A stretch of 64,000 bases of DNA from VFMC01 sp050248155 (GCA_050248155.1 JBFWSW010000002.1:124001-188000), one strand, 5' to 3'. Positions 48,900-58,299 are shown, counted from the stretch's first letter. Numbers and translations are program-made. The notes: generated by a model from the letters alone, not told the origin.

Positions 48900-49523
48900 T
48901 CAGAACCGGCCGCGGGCGGTGCCGGTGAGCCCGACCACCTCGGCGCCGCCGGCGAACATCCCCGCCATGGCCTTGCGCTCGAAGCCCCGAGCCCCGGTGA
49001 CTGCGCCGAAGCGCTCGATCACCTCGTCGGGGGTGATGTCGAGGTGCGTCGCGATCGCGTCGATGTCGGAGCGGCGCAGGTCGATGACGGCAGGATGATC
49101 TCCGCCACGGAGCCTGCGCACCAGCGTCAGGTAACCGAGCAGCAGCGACGTCGCGTCACCTTCGGTGAACTCGACGGCGTACCCGCCCGCGGCGATGCGC
49201 CCGTCGTCGATCTCGAGGGGGATGCGCGGAGGCACGAGCGACCCGAGGTCGAGCCCGTAGAGCAAGGAGACGGAACCGGCGAGCTCCTCGGTCAGCACGA
49301 CGCGAGCGCGCTCGATGTCGCGCAGGGTGCGGGCGCCGAACGCGCCGCCGCTCGTTCGGGCCAGGGATCGTCGCGAGAGCCCTGCGGTGACCCGCCGCTC
49401 GACGAGGAGCTCGGCGAGCCGTTCGGCGAACTCGTGGTTCCTGATGTCGATGTTCTGGTCGTTGCTCACGGCTCGTCCCTTCGCCCGTGCGGTCGCGCGT
49501 CTGCGTGTTCCGGTCGCGTTCAT
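48900..49523 (-). CDS. HTH-like protein, first of two paralogues
   Basis: 207 residues from ATG 49523, with GAGGTGG upstream. An XRE-like region (about 35-85) includes LLVERRVTAGLSRRSLARTSGGAFGARTLRDIERARV, then LLYGLDLGSLVPPR. A conserved middle (FTEGDATSLLLGYLTLVRRLRGGDHPAVIDLRRSDIDAIATHLD) matches the protein at 49555-50166 position by position. There is no clear membrane helix, only a weak hydrophobic patch near the C-terminus. The family is not recognised; probably a DNA-binding regulator. Confidence 0.6.
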   Translation of the reverse strand: MNATGTRRRATARAKGRAVSNDQNIDIRNHEFAERLAELLVERRVTAGLSRRSLARTSGGAFGARTLRDIERARVVLTEELAGSVSLLYGLDLGSLVPPRIPLEIDDGRIAAGGYAVEFTEGDATSLLLGYLTLVRRLRGGDHPAVIDLRRSDIDAIATHLDITPDEVIERFGAVTGARGFERKAMAGMFAGGAEVVGLTGTARGRF

Positions 49524-49554
49524 CGGCGCCACCTCGTTCACACTTGAGGGTGAA

Positions 49555-50166
49555 TCAGCCACCGGAGGTGCGTCCGTCGGCAGTGGCCGTCGCCGGGCTG
49601 CTGTGGTCGGTGAGCCCTGCCAGGCCCAGCGCGACCGCTCCCGCGATCAGGCTGCCGGTCACCACCCGCTGCTCGGCGAGCGACGCGGCGAGCACGGCGT
49701 CGAGGTGCTGCGAGGGCGCTCGTGCCCCGCGGAGGAACTCGTTGATCGCCTGCAAGTCGTCGTTGCGCAGCGGCACCGCCTGGGTCTCGTCCGCGTTGCG
49801 CAGCTGTCGCGTCAATCGGAAGTAGGCCGTGACCAACGATTCCGCGTCGCCCGGTGTGAAGGTGACCGCGATGTGACCGCACCGGATGACGCCATCGGGA
49901 CGGATGTCGAGGCGATCGCGTCGACCCGGGAGCACGTCGGTGGCGTCGATGCCGTACAACTCGGTCAGCCGAGCGACGACCGACGCGTCGAGGGGCAGCT
50001 TGCCTGCCTCGGCGCGTTCGAGCTCGCGCCGGCTGAAGCGTCCCTCGCTGCGGTGGGCCAGCCATCGCAGCGGGATGTGTCGGCGCTGGCGCGCTGCGCG
50101 CAGCTCGACTGCGACCTGGCGCACGAACACGGGGCTCGGCGAGTCGATGTCGCTGCCGTCGATCAC
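49555..50166 (-). CDS. HTH-like protein with C-terminal membrane helix, second paralogue
   Basis: 203 residues from GTG 50166. The N-terminal half has an XRE-like region (LRAARQRRHIPLRWLAHRSEGRFSRRELERAEAGKLPL, then LYGIDATDVLPGR). The shared middle is FTPGDAESLVTAYFRLTRQLRNADETQAVPLRNDDLQAINEFL. It ends in a hydrophobic segment (about 168-184, TGSLIAGAVALGLAGL), so it may be a membrane-tethered regulator. It is divergent from the Liv-type ABC operon, 108 bases away, and could regulate it. It is a paralogue of the preceding protein, 31 bases downstream. Confidence 0.6.
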   Translation of the reverse strand: MIDGSDIDSPSPVFVRQVAVELRAARQRRHIPLRWLAHRSEGRFSRRELERAEAGKLPLDASVVARLTELYGIDATDVLPGRRDRLDIRPDGVIRCGHIAVTFTPGDAESLVTAYFRLTRQLRNADETQAVPLRNDDLQAINEFLRGARAPSQHLDAVLAASLAEQRVVTGSLIAGAVALGLAGLTDHSSPATATADGRTSGG

Positions 50167-50274
50167 GCAGCTCTCATCGGCATGGGAACGGCTCCGCTGC
50201 AGTGGAATTCCTGGTCCGATGGACGGGGCGCCGCGCGCAGGCGGCTACTGTCTGGCGAACTCACGGGGGGAAGC

Positions 50275-51036
50275 GTGAACCTGCTCGAAGTTCAAGACGT
50301 CACCGTCCGGTTCGGGGGCATCATCGCACTCGATGGGCTCTCCTTCGACATCGACGAAGGTCAGATCTGTGGGTTGATCGGTCCCAACGGGGCGGGGAAG
50401 ACGACGATGTTCAACGTCGTCAGCCGGATCTACCAACCGACGTCGGGTCACCTCACGTTCCGCGGCACGGATCTGCTCGACGTGCCGGCGCACGGCATCG
50501 CGCGGCTCGGCATCGCGCGCACGTTCCAGAACCTCGCGCTCTTCCCGAGCATGACCCTCCTCGAGAACGTCATGGTCGGCGCCCACTCGCAGGGCAAGGT
50601 CGGCTTCTCCCGCGCGGTGTTCCGGTTGGGAGCCAACAAGGAAGACCGCGAGACCCGCGAGTTCGCTGCGCAGCTCCTCACCCAGCTCGGTCTCGGCCCG
50701 CTCATGTTCCGCCCGGCGATGGGCCTCCCGTTCGGCACCCTGAAGCGCCTCGAGATCGCACGGGCGCTCGCGGCGCGCCCGACGTTCCTCTTGATGGACG
50801 AGCCGGCGAGCGGCCTCACCCACAGCGAGGTCGACGAGCTGGGTCAGACCATCGTCGACATCCGCGGCCAGTTCGACCTCACCATCCTGCTCGTCGAGCA
50901 TCACATGTCGATGGTGATGGGCATCAGCGACAAGGTGGTCGCGATGGAGTTCGGTCGCAAGATCGCCGAAGGCCCGCCGTCGTCCGTGCAGGCCGACGAC
51001 CGCGTCATCGCGTCATACCTCGGGACCGGCGCATGA
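50275..51036 (+). CDS. livG: Branched-chain amino-acid ABC transporter ATPase LivG
   Basis: 253 residues from GTG 50275, with a GGGGGGAA ribosome-binding site. Walker A is GPNGAGKTT, followed by IARTFQNLALFPSMTLLENVMVG, typical of LivG. The signature region is PFGTLKRLEIARALA (a variant of LSGGQ), Walker B is LLMDEPASGL, and the H-loop is LVEHHMSMVM. It is the first gene of a five-gene operon. Confidence 0.93.
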   Translation: MNLLEVQDVTVRFGGIIALDGLSFDIDEGQICGLIGPNGAGKTTMFNVVSRIYQPTSGHLTFRGTDLLDVPAHGIARLGIARTFQNLALFPSMTLLENVMVGAHSQGKVGFSRAVFRLGANKEDRETREFAAQLLTQLGLGPLMFRPAMGLPFGTLKRLEIARALAARPTFLLMDEPASGLTHSEVDELGQTIVDIRGQFDLTILLVEHHMSMVMGISDKVVAMEFGRKIAEGPPSSVQADDRVIASYLGTGA

Positions 51037-51740
51037 GCCTGCTGACCGTCACCGACCTCCATGCCGGCTACGGCCCCGTCAGCGTGCTGCGGGGCGTCTC
51101 GTTGACGGTCGAGCCGGGCGAGATCGTGGTGATGCTCGGTGCGAACGGCGCCGGCAAGACCACCACCATGCGGGCGATCAGCGGGATGATCCCGCGGGCC
51201 GGACAGGTGCTGCTCGACGGTGTCTCCATCGCCAAGTCGTCACCCGATGCGATCGTCCGCGCCGGTGTCGCGCAGGTGCCGCAGGGCCGGGGCACGTTCC
51301 CCGAGCTCTCCGTCGAGGACAACATGCGTGCGGGGGCGTACATACGTCGCGACGCTGAGGTCGTGAGCGACCTCGAGCGGTGGTTCGACGTGTTCCCCCG
51401 GTTGCGCGAGCGTCGCACACAGCGGGCGGGCAGCCTGAGCGGCGGAGAGCAGCAGATGCTCGCCATCGCCCGGGCGCTGATGAGCCGGCCGAAGCTGCTG
51501 CTGTGTGACGAACCGAGCCTCGGGCTCGCACCGCTCATCACCCAAGAGCTCTTCGCGATCATCGCCCGGCTCAACCAGGAGACCGGCCTCGCCGTGCTGC
51601 TCGTCGAGCAGAACGCCAACCTCGCGCTGCGCATCGCCAGTCGCGTGTACCTCATCGAGACCGGTCACATCGTGACGACCGGGTCGGCCGACGAGCTGAG
51701 CGCCGACGACTCCGTCCGCAAGGCCTACCTGGGGTTCTGA
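51033..51740 (+). CDS. livF: Branched-chain amino-acid ABC transporter ATPase LivF
   Basis: 235 residues from ATG 51033, overlapping livG by four bases. Walker A is GANGAGKTTT, then VPQGRGTFPELSVEDNM, the LivF hallmark. The signature is LSGGEQQMLAIARAL, Walker B LLLCDEPSLGLAP, and the switch is LVEQNANLAL. With LivG it forms the ATPase pair of the importer. Confidence 0.94.
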   Translation: MSLLTVTDLHAGYGPVSVLRGVSLTVEPGEIVVMLGANGAGKTTTMRAISGMIPRAGQVLLDGVSIAKSSPDAIVRAGVAQVPQGRGTFPELSVEDNMRAGAYIRRDAEVVSDLERWFDVFPRLRERRTQRAGSLSGGEQQMLAIARALMSRPKLLLCDEPSLGLAPLITQELFAIIARLNQETGLAVLLVEQNANLALRIASRVYLIETGHIVTTGSADELSADDSVRKAYLGF

Positions 51741-52666
51741 TGGAAAACTTCTTGCAGTACCTCTTCGACGGTCTGAGCATCGGCAGCGTCTACGCCCTGA
51801 TGGCGCTCGGGCTGGTCATCGTGTACCGCGGCACCGGTCACCTCAACTTCGCACAGGGTGAGATGGCGCTGTTCGCCACCTACGTCGTGTACCAGATGGG
51901 CGAGTGGGGCATCCCGATCGGCTTCGCCCTCATCGTCGGCCTCGCCGTCGGGTTCGCGATCGGCGCGGCGACCGAGGTCGTGCTCGTACGTCCCATCGCG
52001 AAGAAGTCACCCTTCGCCGTGTTCATCGTGACCCTCGGCCTGTTCCAGCTCCTCAACTGGCTCGACGGTGCGATCTGGGGCGATCAGGTCCTGCCGAACA
52101 GCGGCGTCGGCAGCAAGCAGTCGCACTTCCCCACGCTGTTCCCGAGCGGCGACGACGACTTCGTCAGCATCTTCGGTGCCGCCTGGCGGCTCAAGTACCT
52201 GGGCGTGCTCGTGCTCGTCCTCGTCATCACCGCGCTGTTGTTCCTCGTCTTCAACAAGACACGGTTCGGGCTCGCCATGCGCGCCGTCGCCAGCAACCCC
52301 GACAGCGCGCAGCTCGTCGGCATCCGCACCCACACCGTGCTCATGGTCAGCTGGGGCATGGCGGCTGCGATCGGCGCGCTCGGGGGTGTCGTCTTCGCCG
52401 GCATCAACAACACGGTGAACCTCGGGTTGATGTTCACCGTCTTCATCTACGGATCCGCCGCTGCGACGCTCGGCGGCTTCGACAGCCCGGGCGGCGCGGT
52501 GATCGCCGGTCTGTCGATCGGTGTGATCGAGAACCTCGCCGCGGGCTACGCGCAGGAGTGGGTGGGCCAGGAGCTCAAGCTCGGCGTGGCGTTCGTGATC
52601 ATCGTCGTGGTCCTCATGGTCAGACCCTCCGGCTTGTTCGGCACGTCCAAGGTGGAACGAGTATGA
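51740..52666 (+). CDS. livH: Branched-chain amino-acid ABC transporter permease LivH
   Basis: 308 residues from ATG 51740, one base after the start of the livF stop (TGATG). The family opening is QYLFDGLSIGSVYALMALGLVIVYRGTGHLNFAQGEMAL, and the EAA-type loop contains TRFGLAMRAVASNPDSAQLVGI. About eight helices are expected. Confidence 0.94.
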   Translation: MENFLQYLFDGLSIGSVYALMALGLVIVYRGTGHLNFAQGEMALFATYVVYQMGEWGIPIGFALIVGLAVGFAIGAATEVVLVRPIAKKSPFAVFIVTLGLFQLLNWLDGAIWGDQVLPNSGVGSKQSHFPTLFPSGDDDFVSIFGAAWRLKYLGVLVLVLVITALLFLVFNKTRFGLAMRAVASNPDSAQLVGIRTHTVLMVSWGMAAAIGALGGVVFAGINNTVNLGLMFTVFIYGSAAATLGGFDSPGGAVIAGLSIGVIENLAAGYAQEWVGQELKLGVAFVIIVVVLMVRPSGLFGTSKVERV

Positions 52667-53853
52667 AGTCGCTGGTCACCATCCGCGAGGACAGCGTGGG
52701 GCACTGGGTCCTGCGCATCGTCGGTGCGGTGGCGCTCGTCGTCGTCCTGGTGTGGATCCCCACCAAGGGCGGCAACGGCCTGATCACCGATGTGATGGAG
52801 GCCTTCACGCTGATGTCGGCCGCGATGGCGTTGAACCTCGTCCTCGGGTACGCCGGGCAGATCTCCATCGGCCACTCGGCCTTCTTCGGGATCGGCGCCT
52901 ACACGACCGGCATCTGCGTGTCGCGGTGGGGGTTCAGCCCGTGGGTGACCTTCCCCCTCGCGTTCGTGATCGCGTTCGTCGTCGGGGTGATGGTGTCGTT
53001 CCCGGCGTCGCGGATCAAGGGCGTCTACCTCGCGCTGGTCACGCTCGCGCTCGCGCTCGTGTTCCCGCGGCTGCTCACCTGGCGCAAGCTTGCCTGGCTC
53101 ACGGGCGGTGGCCGCGGTCTGCCGCAGGACGATGCCGAGGTGAGCACGACCGGGTTCGACATCGGTCGCCGCGCGGGGCAGATGCGCCACTTCGAGATCT
53201 TCGGCTGGGACCCCTTCGGCGACCTGCGCTCGATCGAGGCGAAGACGCCGTTCCACTACTGGATCGGGGCGCTCATGGTCGTCGTCGTGTACGTCGTCTG
53301 TCGCGGCATCGTCAAGAGCCGCGCAGGACGAGCACTGATCGCGGTGCGTGACAACGAGACCGCAGCGGCTGTCATGGGCGTCAACCTCGTCGCCACCAAG
53401 GCGTTCATCTTCGGCATCTCGGCGGGGTTGTGTGCGCTCCCCGGCTCGTTCACCGCGATCCGCATCGGCCAGGTCACCCCCGACCTCGCGAACCTCACGC
53501 TCATCGGAGCCATCACGTTCCTCATCGTGATGGTGATCGGTGGTGCGGGTTCGCTCTCGGGCCCGGTGATCGGGGCCGTGCTCTACATCGCGATCGTGTC
53601 GAAGACGGGGTCGTGGGCCGATGACGACAACATCCCCGGTGTGCTGCGCCCGCTGTTCGCCTGGGCGAAGACGCCGCCCGGAACCGGGATCTTCGCGCTC
53701 GCGCTGATCCTCCTCATGTTCGTCGCTCCGAGGGGGATCGTCGGCGCGTGGAAGCAGTACAGTCGCAGGATCGTACGCGTCGAACCTCGCCCGATCGGCG
53801 TGCCGTCGACCGTCGACGCGCTGGCGCCATCCGTCGGCGCGACACCCACATGA
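52663..53853 (+). CDS. livM: Branched-chain amino-acid ABC transporter permease LivM
   Basis: 396 residues from ATG 52663, overlapping livH by four bases. LivM features are AMALNLVLGYAGQISIGHSAFFGIGAYT and the EAA-loop-like SRAGRALIAVRDNETAAAVMGVN. A longer periplasmic segment than usual (TTGFDIGRRAGQMRHFEIFGWDPFGD, about 165-200) is inserted before the second half. The C-terminal 35 residues are a soluble tail. Confidence 0.93.
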   Translation: MKSLVTIREDSVGHWVLRIVGAVALVVVLVWIPTKGGNGLITDVMEAFTLMSAAMALNLVLGYAGQISIGHSAFFGIGAYTTGICVSRWGFSPWVTFPLAFVIAFVVGVMVSFPASRIKGVYLALVTLALALVFPRLLTWRKLAWLTGGGRGLPQDDAEVSTTGFDIGRRAGQMRHFEIFGWDPFGDLRSIEAKTPFHYWIGALMVVVVYVVCRGIVKSRAGRALIAVRDNETAAAVMGVNLVATKAFIFGISAGLCALPGSFTAIRIGQVTPDLANLTLIGAITFLIVMVIGGAGSLSGPVIGAVLYIAIVSKTGSWADDDNIPGVLRPLFAWAKTPPGTGIFALALILLMFVAPRGIVGAWKQYSRRIVRVEPRPIGVPSTVDALAPSVGATPT

Positions 53854-53872
53854 CCAGTAGGGGGAAGAAGGA

Positions 53873-55312
53873 ATGATGCGAGGTTCCAGGACCATCGTCG
53901 CTGCCATCTCGGCATGCGCGCTGATGCTCGCCGCGTGCGGCGGTGACGACGACGACAGCAGCGACACGACGAGCGCACCAGCGCCCACCACCGCAGCGCC
54001 CGACGAGACCGATGCGCCGCCCGAGACGACGGCCGAGTCGCCCGACACCACCGAGGCGTCGCCCGACACCACCGAGGCGTCGCCCGACACCACCGAGCCC
54101 GCCGCCGAGGCGTGGGCCGTGAACACCGACGACTGCGTCGACCCGGACGCGGCGAACGCTCCGATCGAGGGCACCGTCAACATCGGCTCGGCCATGCCGC
54201 TCACCGGCGGTGTCGCCGCCGCGGCGTTCGCCCCGGTGAAGGGCGGATTCGAGGCCTACGTGGCCTACGCACGCGAGAACGGGTTGTTCGAGGGCTACGA
54301 CGACATCAACCTCACCATCGCCGACGACCAGTACGACCCGGCCCAGACCCCGGGTGCCGTCGCCAGCCAGATCGACGCCGGTGCACACCTGTTCTCGGGC
54401 ATCATCGGCTCGCCCAACAACGGCGCCGTGCGTGACACGCTGAACGACGAGTGCATCCCGCAGCTGAACGCGCTCACCGGCTCGCCGGCGTGGGGCCAGG
54501 TCGAGGACTACCCGTGGACGACCGGCATCCTCGTGCCGTACACCGTCGAGTCGAAGGTGTACGCGACGCAGATCGGCGAGCTGTACCCCGACGGAGCGTC
54601 GGTCGGCATGTTCTACGTGAACAACGACTTCGGCCAGGTGTACGTCGACGCGTTCAACGAGATCGCCGGCGACTACAACCTCGAGATCGTCACCGAACAG
54701 ACGGTCGAGGCGACCGATTCGAACCCGCCGACGTCACAGGTCACCAACATCGCCAACGAGCAGCCCGACGTCATCATGGCTGTGCCGCTCGGCGCAGGGT
54801 GCATCTCGTTCCTCACCGAGCTCGCTGCCGCGAAGGCGCAGAACGCCGGATGGGACCCGGCGGTGTTCATCACCAACACCTGCGCGAGCAGCCTCATCCT
54901 CGGCGCGGCCGGCCCCGCCGCTGATGGTCTGTACACGAGCAACAACCTGCTCGACATCGGCAACCCCGAGGTGCAGACGATGCCCGTCGTGGCCGACTAC
55001 ATCGCGTTCATGGAGGGCCAGGGCCTCGGTGACATCATCACCACCGGCGCGGCCGGGTGGACCACCGGCGAGATCACGGTGGCCATCCTCAACCAGGCAG
55101 CCCAGTCGCCCGAGGGCCTGACCCGGGCGTCGATCATCAACGCCGCCCGCACCTTCACCCACACACCCTCGCTCGGTCGTGAGGGTGTCGTCGACAAGAC
55201 GATGGGAGTCGAGGATCCGTACCTTTCCGAGACGCTGCAGGTGCTGCAGTACGACGCCGACACGGCGACGTTCACCGACATCGGATCGTTGATCACCGAG
55301 TTCGAGAGCTGA
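53873..55312 (+). CDS. livK: Liv-type periplasmic substrate-binding lipoprotein
   Basis: 479 residues from ATG 53873, after a GGGGGAAGAAGG ribosome-binding site. The lipobox is LAAC (Cys about 23). An Asp-rich patch follows, then a linker carrying three copies of SPDTTEA. The mature region is a type I periplasmic binding protein: VNIGSAMPLTGGVAAAAFAPVKGGFEAYVAYAREN, GIIGSPNNGAVRDTLND, MFYVNNDFGQVYVDAFNEI and PDVIMAVPLGAGCISFL. Two or more Cys in the mature part suggest a disulfide. It should bind an amino acid, amide or similar ligand. It is the last gene of the operon, immediately followed by a strong terminator. Confidence 0.92.
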   Translation: MMRGSRTIVAAISACALMLAACGGDDDDSSDTTSAPAPTTAAPDETDAPPETTAESPDTTEASPDTTEASPDTTEPAAEAWAVNTDDCVDPDAANAPIEGTVNIGSAMPLTGGVAAAAFAPVKGGFEAYVAYARENGLFEGYDDINLTIADDQYDPAQTPGAVASQIDAGAHLFSGIIGSPNNGAVRDTLNDECIPQLNALTGSPAWGQVEDYPWTTGILVPYTVESKVYATQIGELYPDGASVGMFYVNNDFGQVYVDAFNEIAGDYNLEIVTEQTVEATDSNPPTSQVTNIANEQPDVIMAVPLGAGCISFLTELAAAKAQNAGWDPAVFITNTCASSLILGAAGPAADGLYTSNNLLDIGNPEVQTMPVVADYIAFMEGQGLGDIITTGAAGWTTGEITVAILNQAAQSPEGLTRASIINAARTFTHTPSLGREGVVDKTMGVEDPYLSETLQVLQYDADTATFTDIGSLITEFES

Positions 55313-55321
55313 TCATCCGGT

Positions 55322-55357
55322 CGCGAGAGGCCCGCCCGTCGGGGCGGGCCTCTCGCG
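55322..55357 (+). terminator. Intrinsic terminator of the liv operon
   Basis: CGCGAGAGGCCCGCCC pairs perfectly with GGGCGGGCCTCTCGCG around a GTCG tetraloop, nine bases after the livK stop. A 16-bp uninterrupted GC stem is the strongest such structure in the window. It lacks a long T-tract. Confidence 0.8.
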
Positions 55358-55402
55358 TGTCCGGCTGAGGGCCGCCGGGTCGGCCCGGTTAGGTTGCGAG
55401 GC

Positions 55403-56029
55403 ATGACCGAGGGGGCGGCGCGCCGGCTGGGGCGTCCGAAGGACGTCGTCTCGGCCGAGACCCAGGAGCGCATCCTGCAGGTCGCGCGCATCGAGTTCGC
55501 CCGCCGTGGCTACGACGGCACGACCAACCGTCACATCGCCGAGGCTGCTGGCATCACGCCCGGCGCGATCTACCACTACTTCCCGTCGAAGGCGCACCTC
55601 TTCCTCGCCGTGTACGAGCAGGTGCAGGCAGTCGTCTACGGCGAGTTCGAGAAGGCGGCGGCGAGCCACGAGACCCTCATCGCCCGGTTCAGTGCCGTGC
55701 TCGACCGCGCCGTCGAGCTGAACCGCGAGGACCCCTCGATCGGCGGCTTCGTCGTGGGCGTCGGCATCGAGGCCCAGCGGCACACCGAGATCCGTCAGCT
55801 CGCCATCGAACGGCGGTCGGTGAACACCGTCTTCGTGCGTCGCCTGGCATCCGACGCCGCGGCCCGCGGCGAACTGGCCGACGGCGTGCCGGTGAAAGCG
55901 GTCGAGGACCTCCTGAACGCGATCGTCGGCGGACTCACCCACTTCAGCTACCAGACTGGCGACCCGATCCGCCACGCTCGGGCGATCGATGCGCTCAAGC
56001 GCTTCATGACCGGAACCCTGGTGAGGTGA
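55403..56029 (+). CDS. TetR-family transcriptional regulator
   Basis: 208 residues from ATG 55403 (TTG 55394 would add three). The HTH is ILQVARIEFARRGYDGTTNRHIAEAAGITPGAIYHYFPSKAHLF. The C-terminal half is helical and ligand-binding, with no recognised subfamily. It follows the liv operon beyond its terminator, so it has its own promoter, and may regulate transport or a remote target. Confidence 0.92.
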   Translation: MTEGAARRLGRPKDVVSAETQERILQVARIEFARRGYDGTTNRHIAEAAGITPGAIYHYFPSKAHLFLAVYEQVQAVVYGEFEKAAASHETLIARFSAVLDRAVELNREDPSIGGFVVGVGIEAQRHTEIRQLAIERRSVNTVFVRRLASDAAARGELADGVPVKAVEDLLNAIVGGLTHFSYQTGDPIRHARAIDALKRFMTGTLVR

Positions 56030-56057
56030 TGCGCTGACCGATCGGGCGGGGCACCGA

Positions 56058-56588
56058 TCAGGCGGCCATCGTCAGCCACCACAGCAGCGCCGTCAGCGAC
56101 AGGCCGTCGACCACCTGGCCGGTGGCGATCTCGTGCCGTACCCGGTCGAGGTCGAGCCACTCGATCCGTTCGCTCTCGGAGGTGTCGACCGGGTCGCCGA
56201 CGTGATGCGCTCCGTCGGCCTCGAAGAGGTGGAACGTGGCGTCGCTCAGGCCGTTGAGCGGGTGATAGGTCACCATGTGTCGGAGCGGACCGGTTCGCCA
56301 CCCGGTCTCCTCGAGCGTCTCGCGCGCAGCCGCATCGGCCGGGCTCTCGCCGTCGTCGATGCGGCCGCCCGGTATCTCCCAGCCCCAGGTGTCGGTGATG
56401 AAGCGATGTCGCCACAGCATGAGCACGCCGCGGGCCGCATCGACGACCACGGTGCCGGACGCTGCCGCGGGCGTTCGCACCACGTGGTGCTCGAAGCGCG
56501 GGCCGCCCGGGATCTCGACGTCGGCCAGTGCCAGCCTGACCCACGGGCTGTCGTAGACGACGCGCTCGCCGTGGACGGTCCATCGCAC
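56058..56588 (-). CDS. NUDIX hydrolase
   Basis: 176 residues. The Nudix box is complete: G-GRIDDGE-SPADAAARETLEETGW, with the REUXEE core intact. The surrounding pattern (VRLALADVEIPGGPRFEHHVVR, then MLWRHRFITDTWGWEIPGG) is like ADP-ribose pyrophosphatases. It cleaves a nucleoside diphosphate linked to X. It lies 15 bases from the RarD gene on the same strand. Confidence 0.92.
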   Translation of the reverse strand: MRWTVHGERVVYDSPWVRLALADVEIPGGPRFEHHVVRTPAAASGTVVVDAARGVLMLWRHRFITDTWGWEIPGGRIDDGESPADAAARETLEETGWRTGPLRHMVTYHPLNGLSDATFHLFEADGAHHVGDPVDTSESERIEWLDLDRVRHEIATGQVVDGLSLTALLWWLTMAA

Positions 56589-56603
56589 AGTGGAGCGACG
56601 GTA

Positions 56604-57521
56604 TCAGACGACGACCGCACGCTGCCGGGTGCGGGCTCGCTTGCTGCGGCGGCGCAGCGTGCCCGCGGTCATGACGACGAGCCCGCACCAGACGAGCGCG
56701 AAGCCGGCGACGCGGGACGGGGGGAGCGCCTCGTCGAACACCAGCCACCCGAGCAGGAAGTTGATGGTGGGGATGAGGTACTGCATCGGCCCGAGGATCG
56801 TCAGCGGGACTCGGTGTGCCGCACGAGCGAACAGCATCAGCGGCACGACCGTGGCAACGCCGGTGAGCGCCACGAGAACCGCATCGGCCGCACTCGCGGT
56901 CGACGGCACGCTGCCGGCTCGGCCGGAGGTCGCGACGACGACGGCGATGGCGGGCAGGAGCACGACCAGCGTCTCGGCCGACATGCTCTCGGTCGCGCTC
57001 AACGGCACGCGCTTCTTCAGCACTCCGTAGACGCTCCATGAGGAGGCGAGCACGAGAGCGATCCACGGCACCTCGCCGTAGGACACGACGAGGACGGCGA
57101 CGGCGAGCACGGCAAAGCCGATCGCGATGCGCTGCGCCCGGTCGAGGTGCTCGCCGAAGGCGACCACCCCGAAGGCCATGGTGCCGAGTGGCGCCATGAA
57201 GTAGCCGAGCGACGTCTCGATGACGTTGCCGTGCACCACTGCCCACACGTACGCGCACCAGTTGCCCGTCAACAGGACGGCCGCGCAAGCGACGCGACCC
57301 AGCAGCCGGGGGTCGCGCGCCACCGATCGGAGGCGCCCCCACCCACCGGTGGCCGTGGTGGCGACGGCCATGATGACCGCAGCGCTCGTGACCCGCCAAC
57401 CCACCAGCTCGAAGGCCTCGAAGTCGTCGAGCTGCTTCCAGTACAGGGTGAGCAGCCCCCACACCACGTAGGCGGTGAAGGCGGTGACGACACCTGTTCG
57501 CAGCTCGGGATCGTCGTGCAC
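56604..57521 (-). CDS. rarD: RarD/EamA-type membrane transporter
   Basis: 305 residues with ten predicted helices in two EamA repeats. The opening (GVVTAFTAYVVWGLLTLYWKQLDDFEAFELVGWRV) and GNWCAYVWAVVHGNVIETSLGYFMAPL are characteristic of RarD (chloramphenicol-sensitive protein family), as is PLMLFARAAHRVPLTILGPMQYLIPTINFLLGW. Substrates of the family are mostly unknown metabolites. Confidence 0.9.
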   Translation of the reverse strand: MHDDPELRTGVVTAFTAYVVWGLLTLYWKQLDDFEAFELVGWRVTSAAVIMAVATTATGGWGRLRSVARDPRLLGRVACAAVLLTGNWCAYVWAVVHGNVIETSLGYFMAPLGTMAFGVVAFGEHLDRAQRIAIGFAVLAVAVLVVSYGEVPWIALVLASSWSVYGVLKKRVPLSATESMSAETLVVLLPAIAVVVATSGRAGSVPSTASAADAVLVALTGVATVVPLMLFARAAHRVPLTILGPMQYLIPTINFLLGWLVFDEALPPSRVAGFALVWCGLVVMTAGTLRRRSKRARTRQRAVVV

Positions 57522-57589
57522 CGCTCGTCGAGGCTACGAGCGCCGAGCGTCGGAACGCACCGGGATTCCTGCCTCGTCCGGGTCTGCCG

Positions 57590-58246
57590 TCAGCGTGTCT
57601 GCTTCCAGCCGTTGAAGTACGTGACCTTCTCGGCCGGAAGGCGGGCACCCGGCTTGAAGTCGTCGCCCGTGTAGTACGCCACGGGCGTGAGCGCGACCTG
57701 GGTGACGTTGGCGGGGATGCCCAGGAGCTCTGCCGCCTCGTGCTCGTACACGAGGTGCAACGTCGTCCAGGCGGTCCCGAGGCCACGCGAGCGTGCGGCG
57801 AGCATGAAGCTCCACACCGCGGGCAGGATGCTGCCGTACGCGCCGGCGACGGTTCCCTGCGGGGTCCCGGCCTCGAGGCGTCCGAGCTGGCAGGGGATGA
57901 CGAGCGCCGGCACCTCGTGCAGCACGTTGGCGAGGTGGTCGCTGGACGACATGATCGCCTGGATGTCGGTTCGGGTGCTCTGGGCCACCGAGTCGCGCTG
58001 GGCGGCGATGTAGGGCGCGTACGAGCGCCGGTAGAGCTCGGCCAGACCTTGCTTCAGCGTCGGGTCGTCGACGACGAGCCAGCGCCACATCTGCACGTTG
58101 CCTCCAGCCGGTGCCTGCGTCGCGATGCGGATGCAGTCGAGGATCAGCTCACGAGGCACGGGACGGCTGAGGTCGAGGCGCTTGCGGACAGCGCGCGTCG
58201 TCGTGAGCAAGTGGTCCGTCTGGGTGAGATCGAAGGTGGTGACCAT
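57590..58246 (-). CDS. Nitroreductase-family flavoprotein
   Basis: 218 residues from ATG 58246. The FMN-binding start TRAVRKRLDLSRPVPRELILDCIRIATQAPAGGNVQMWRWLVV and the later GSILPAVWSFMLAARSRGLGTAWTTLHL are the family pattern. It likely reduces quinones, nitro compounds or a specialised substrate with NAD(P)H. It is divergent from the 6-phosphogluconolactonase gene at 58300, with 53 bases between. Confidence 0.9.
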   Translation of the reverse strand: MVTTFDLTQTDHLLTTTRAVRKRLDLSRPVPRELILDCIRIATQAPAGGNVQMWRWLVVDDPTLKQGLAELYRRSYAPYIAAQRDSVAQSTRTDIQAIMSSSDHLANVLHEVPALVIPCQLGRLEAGTPQGTVAGAYGSILPAVWSFMLAARSRGLGTAWTTLHLVYEHEAAELLGIPANVTQVALTPVAYYTGDDFKPGARLPAEKVTYFNGWKQTR

Positions 58247-58299
58247 GCACGGGAGCGTAGGCCCGTCGGCCCCGCGGATCGCCACGGTACGGTGAACCG

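Noticed and set aside
52546..54204. 552-residue minus-strand frame opposite livM/livK
   Set aside because: Mirrored reading of the Liv permease and the repeat-containing linker of the binding protein.
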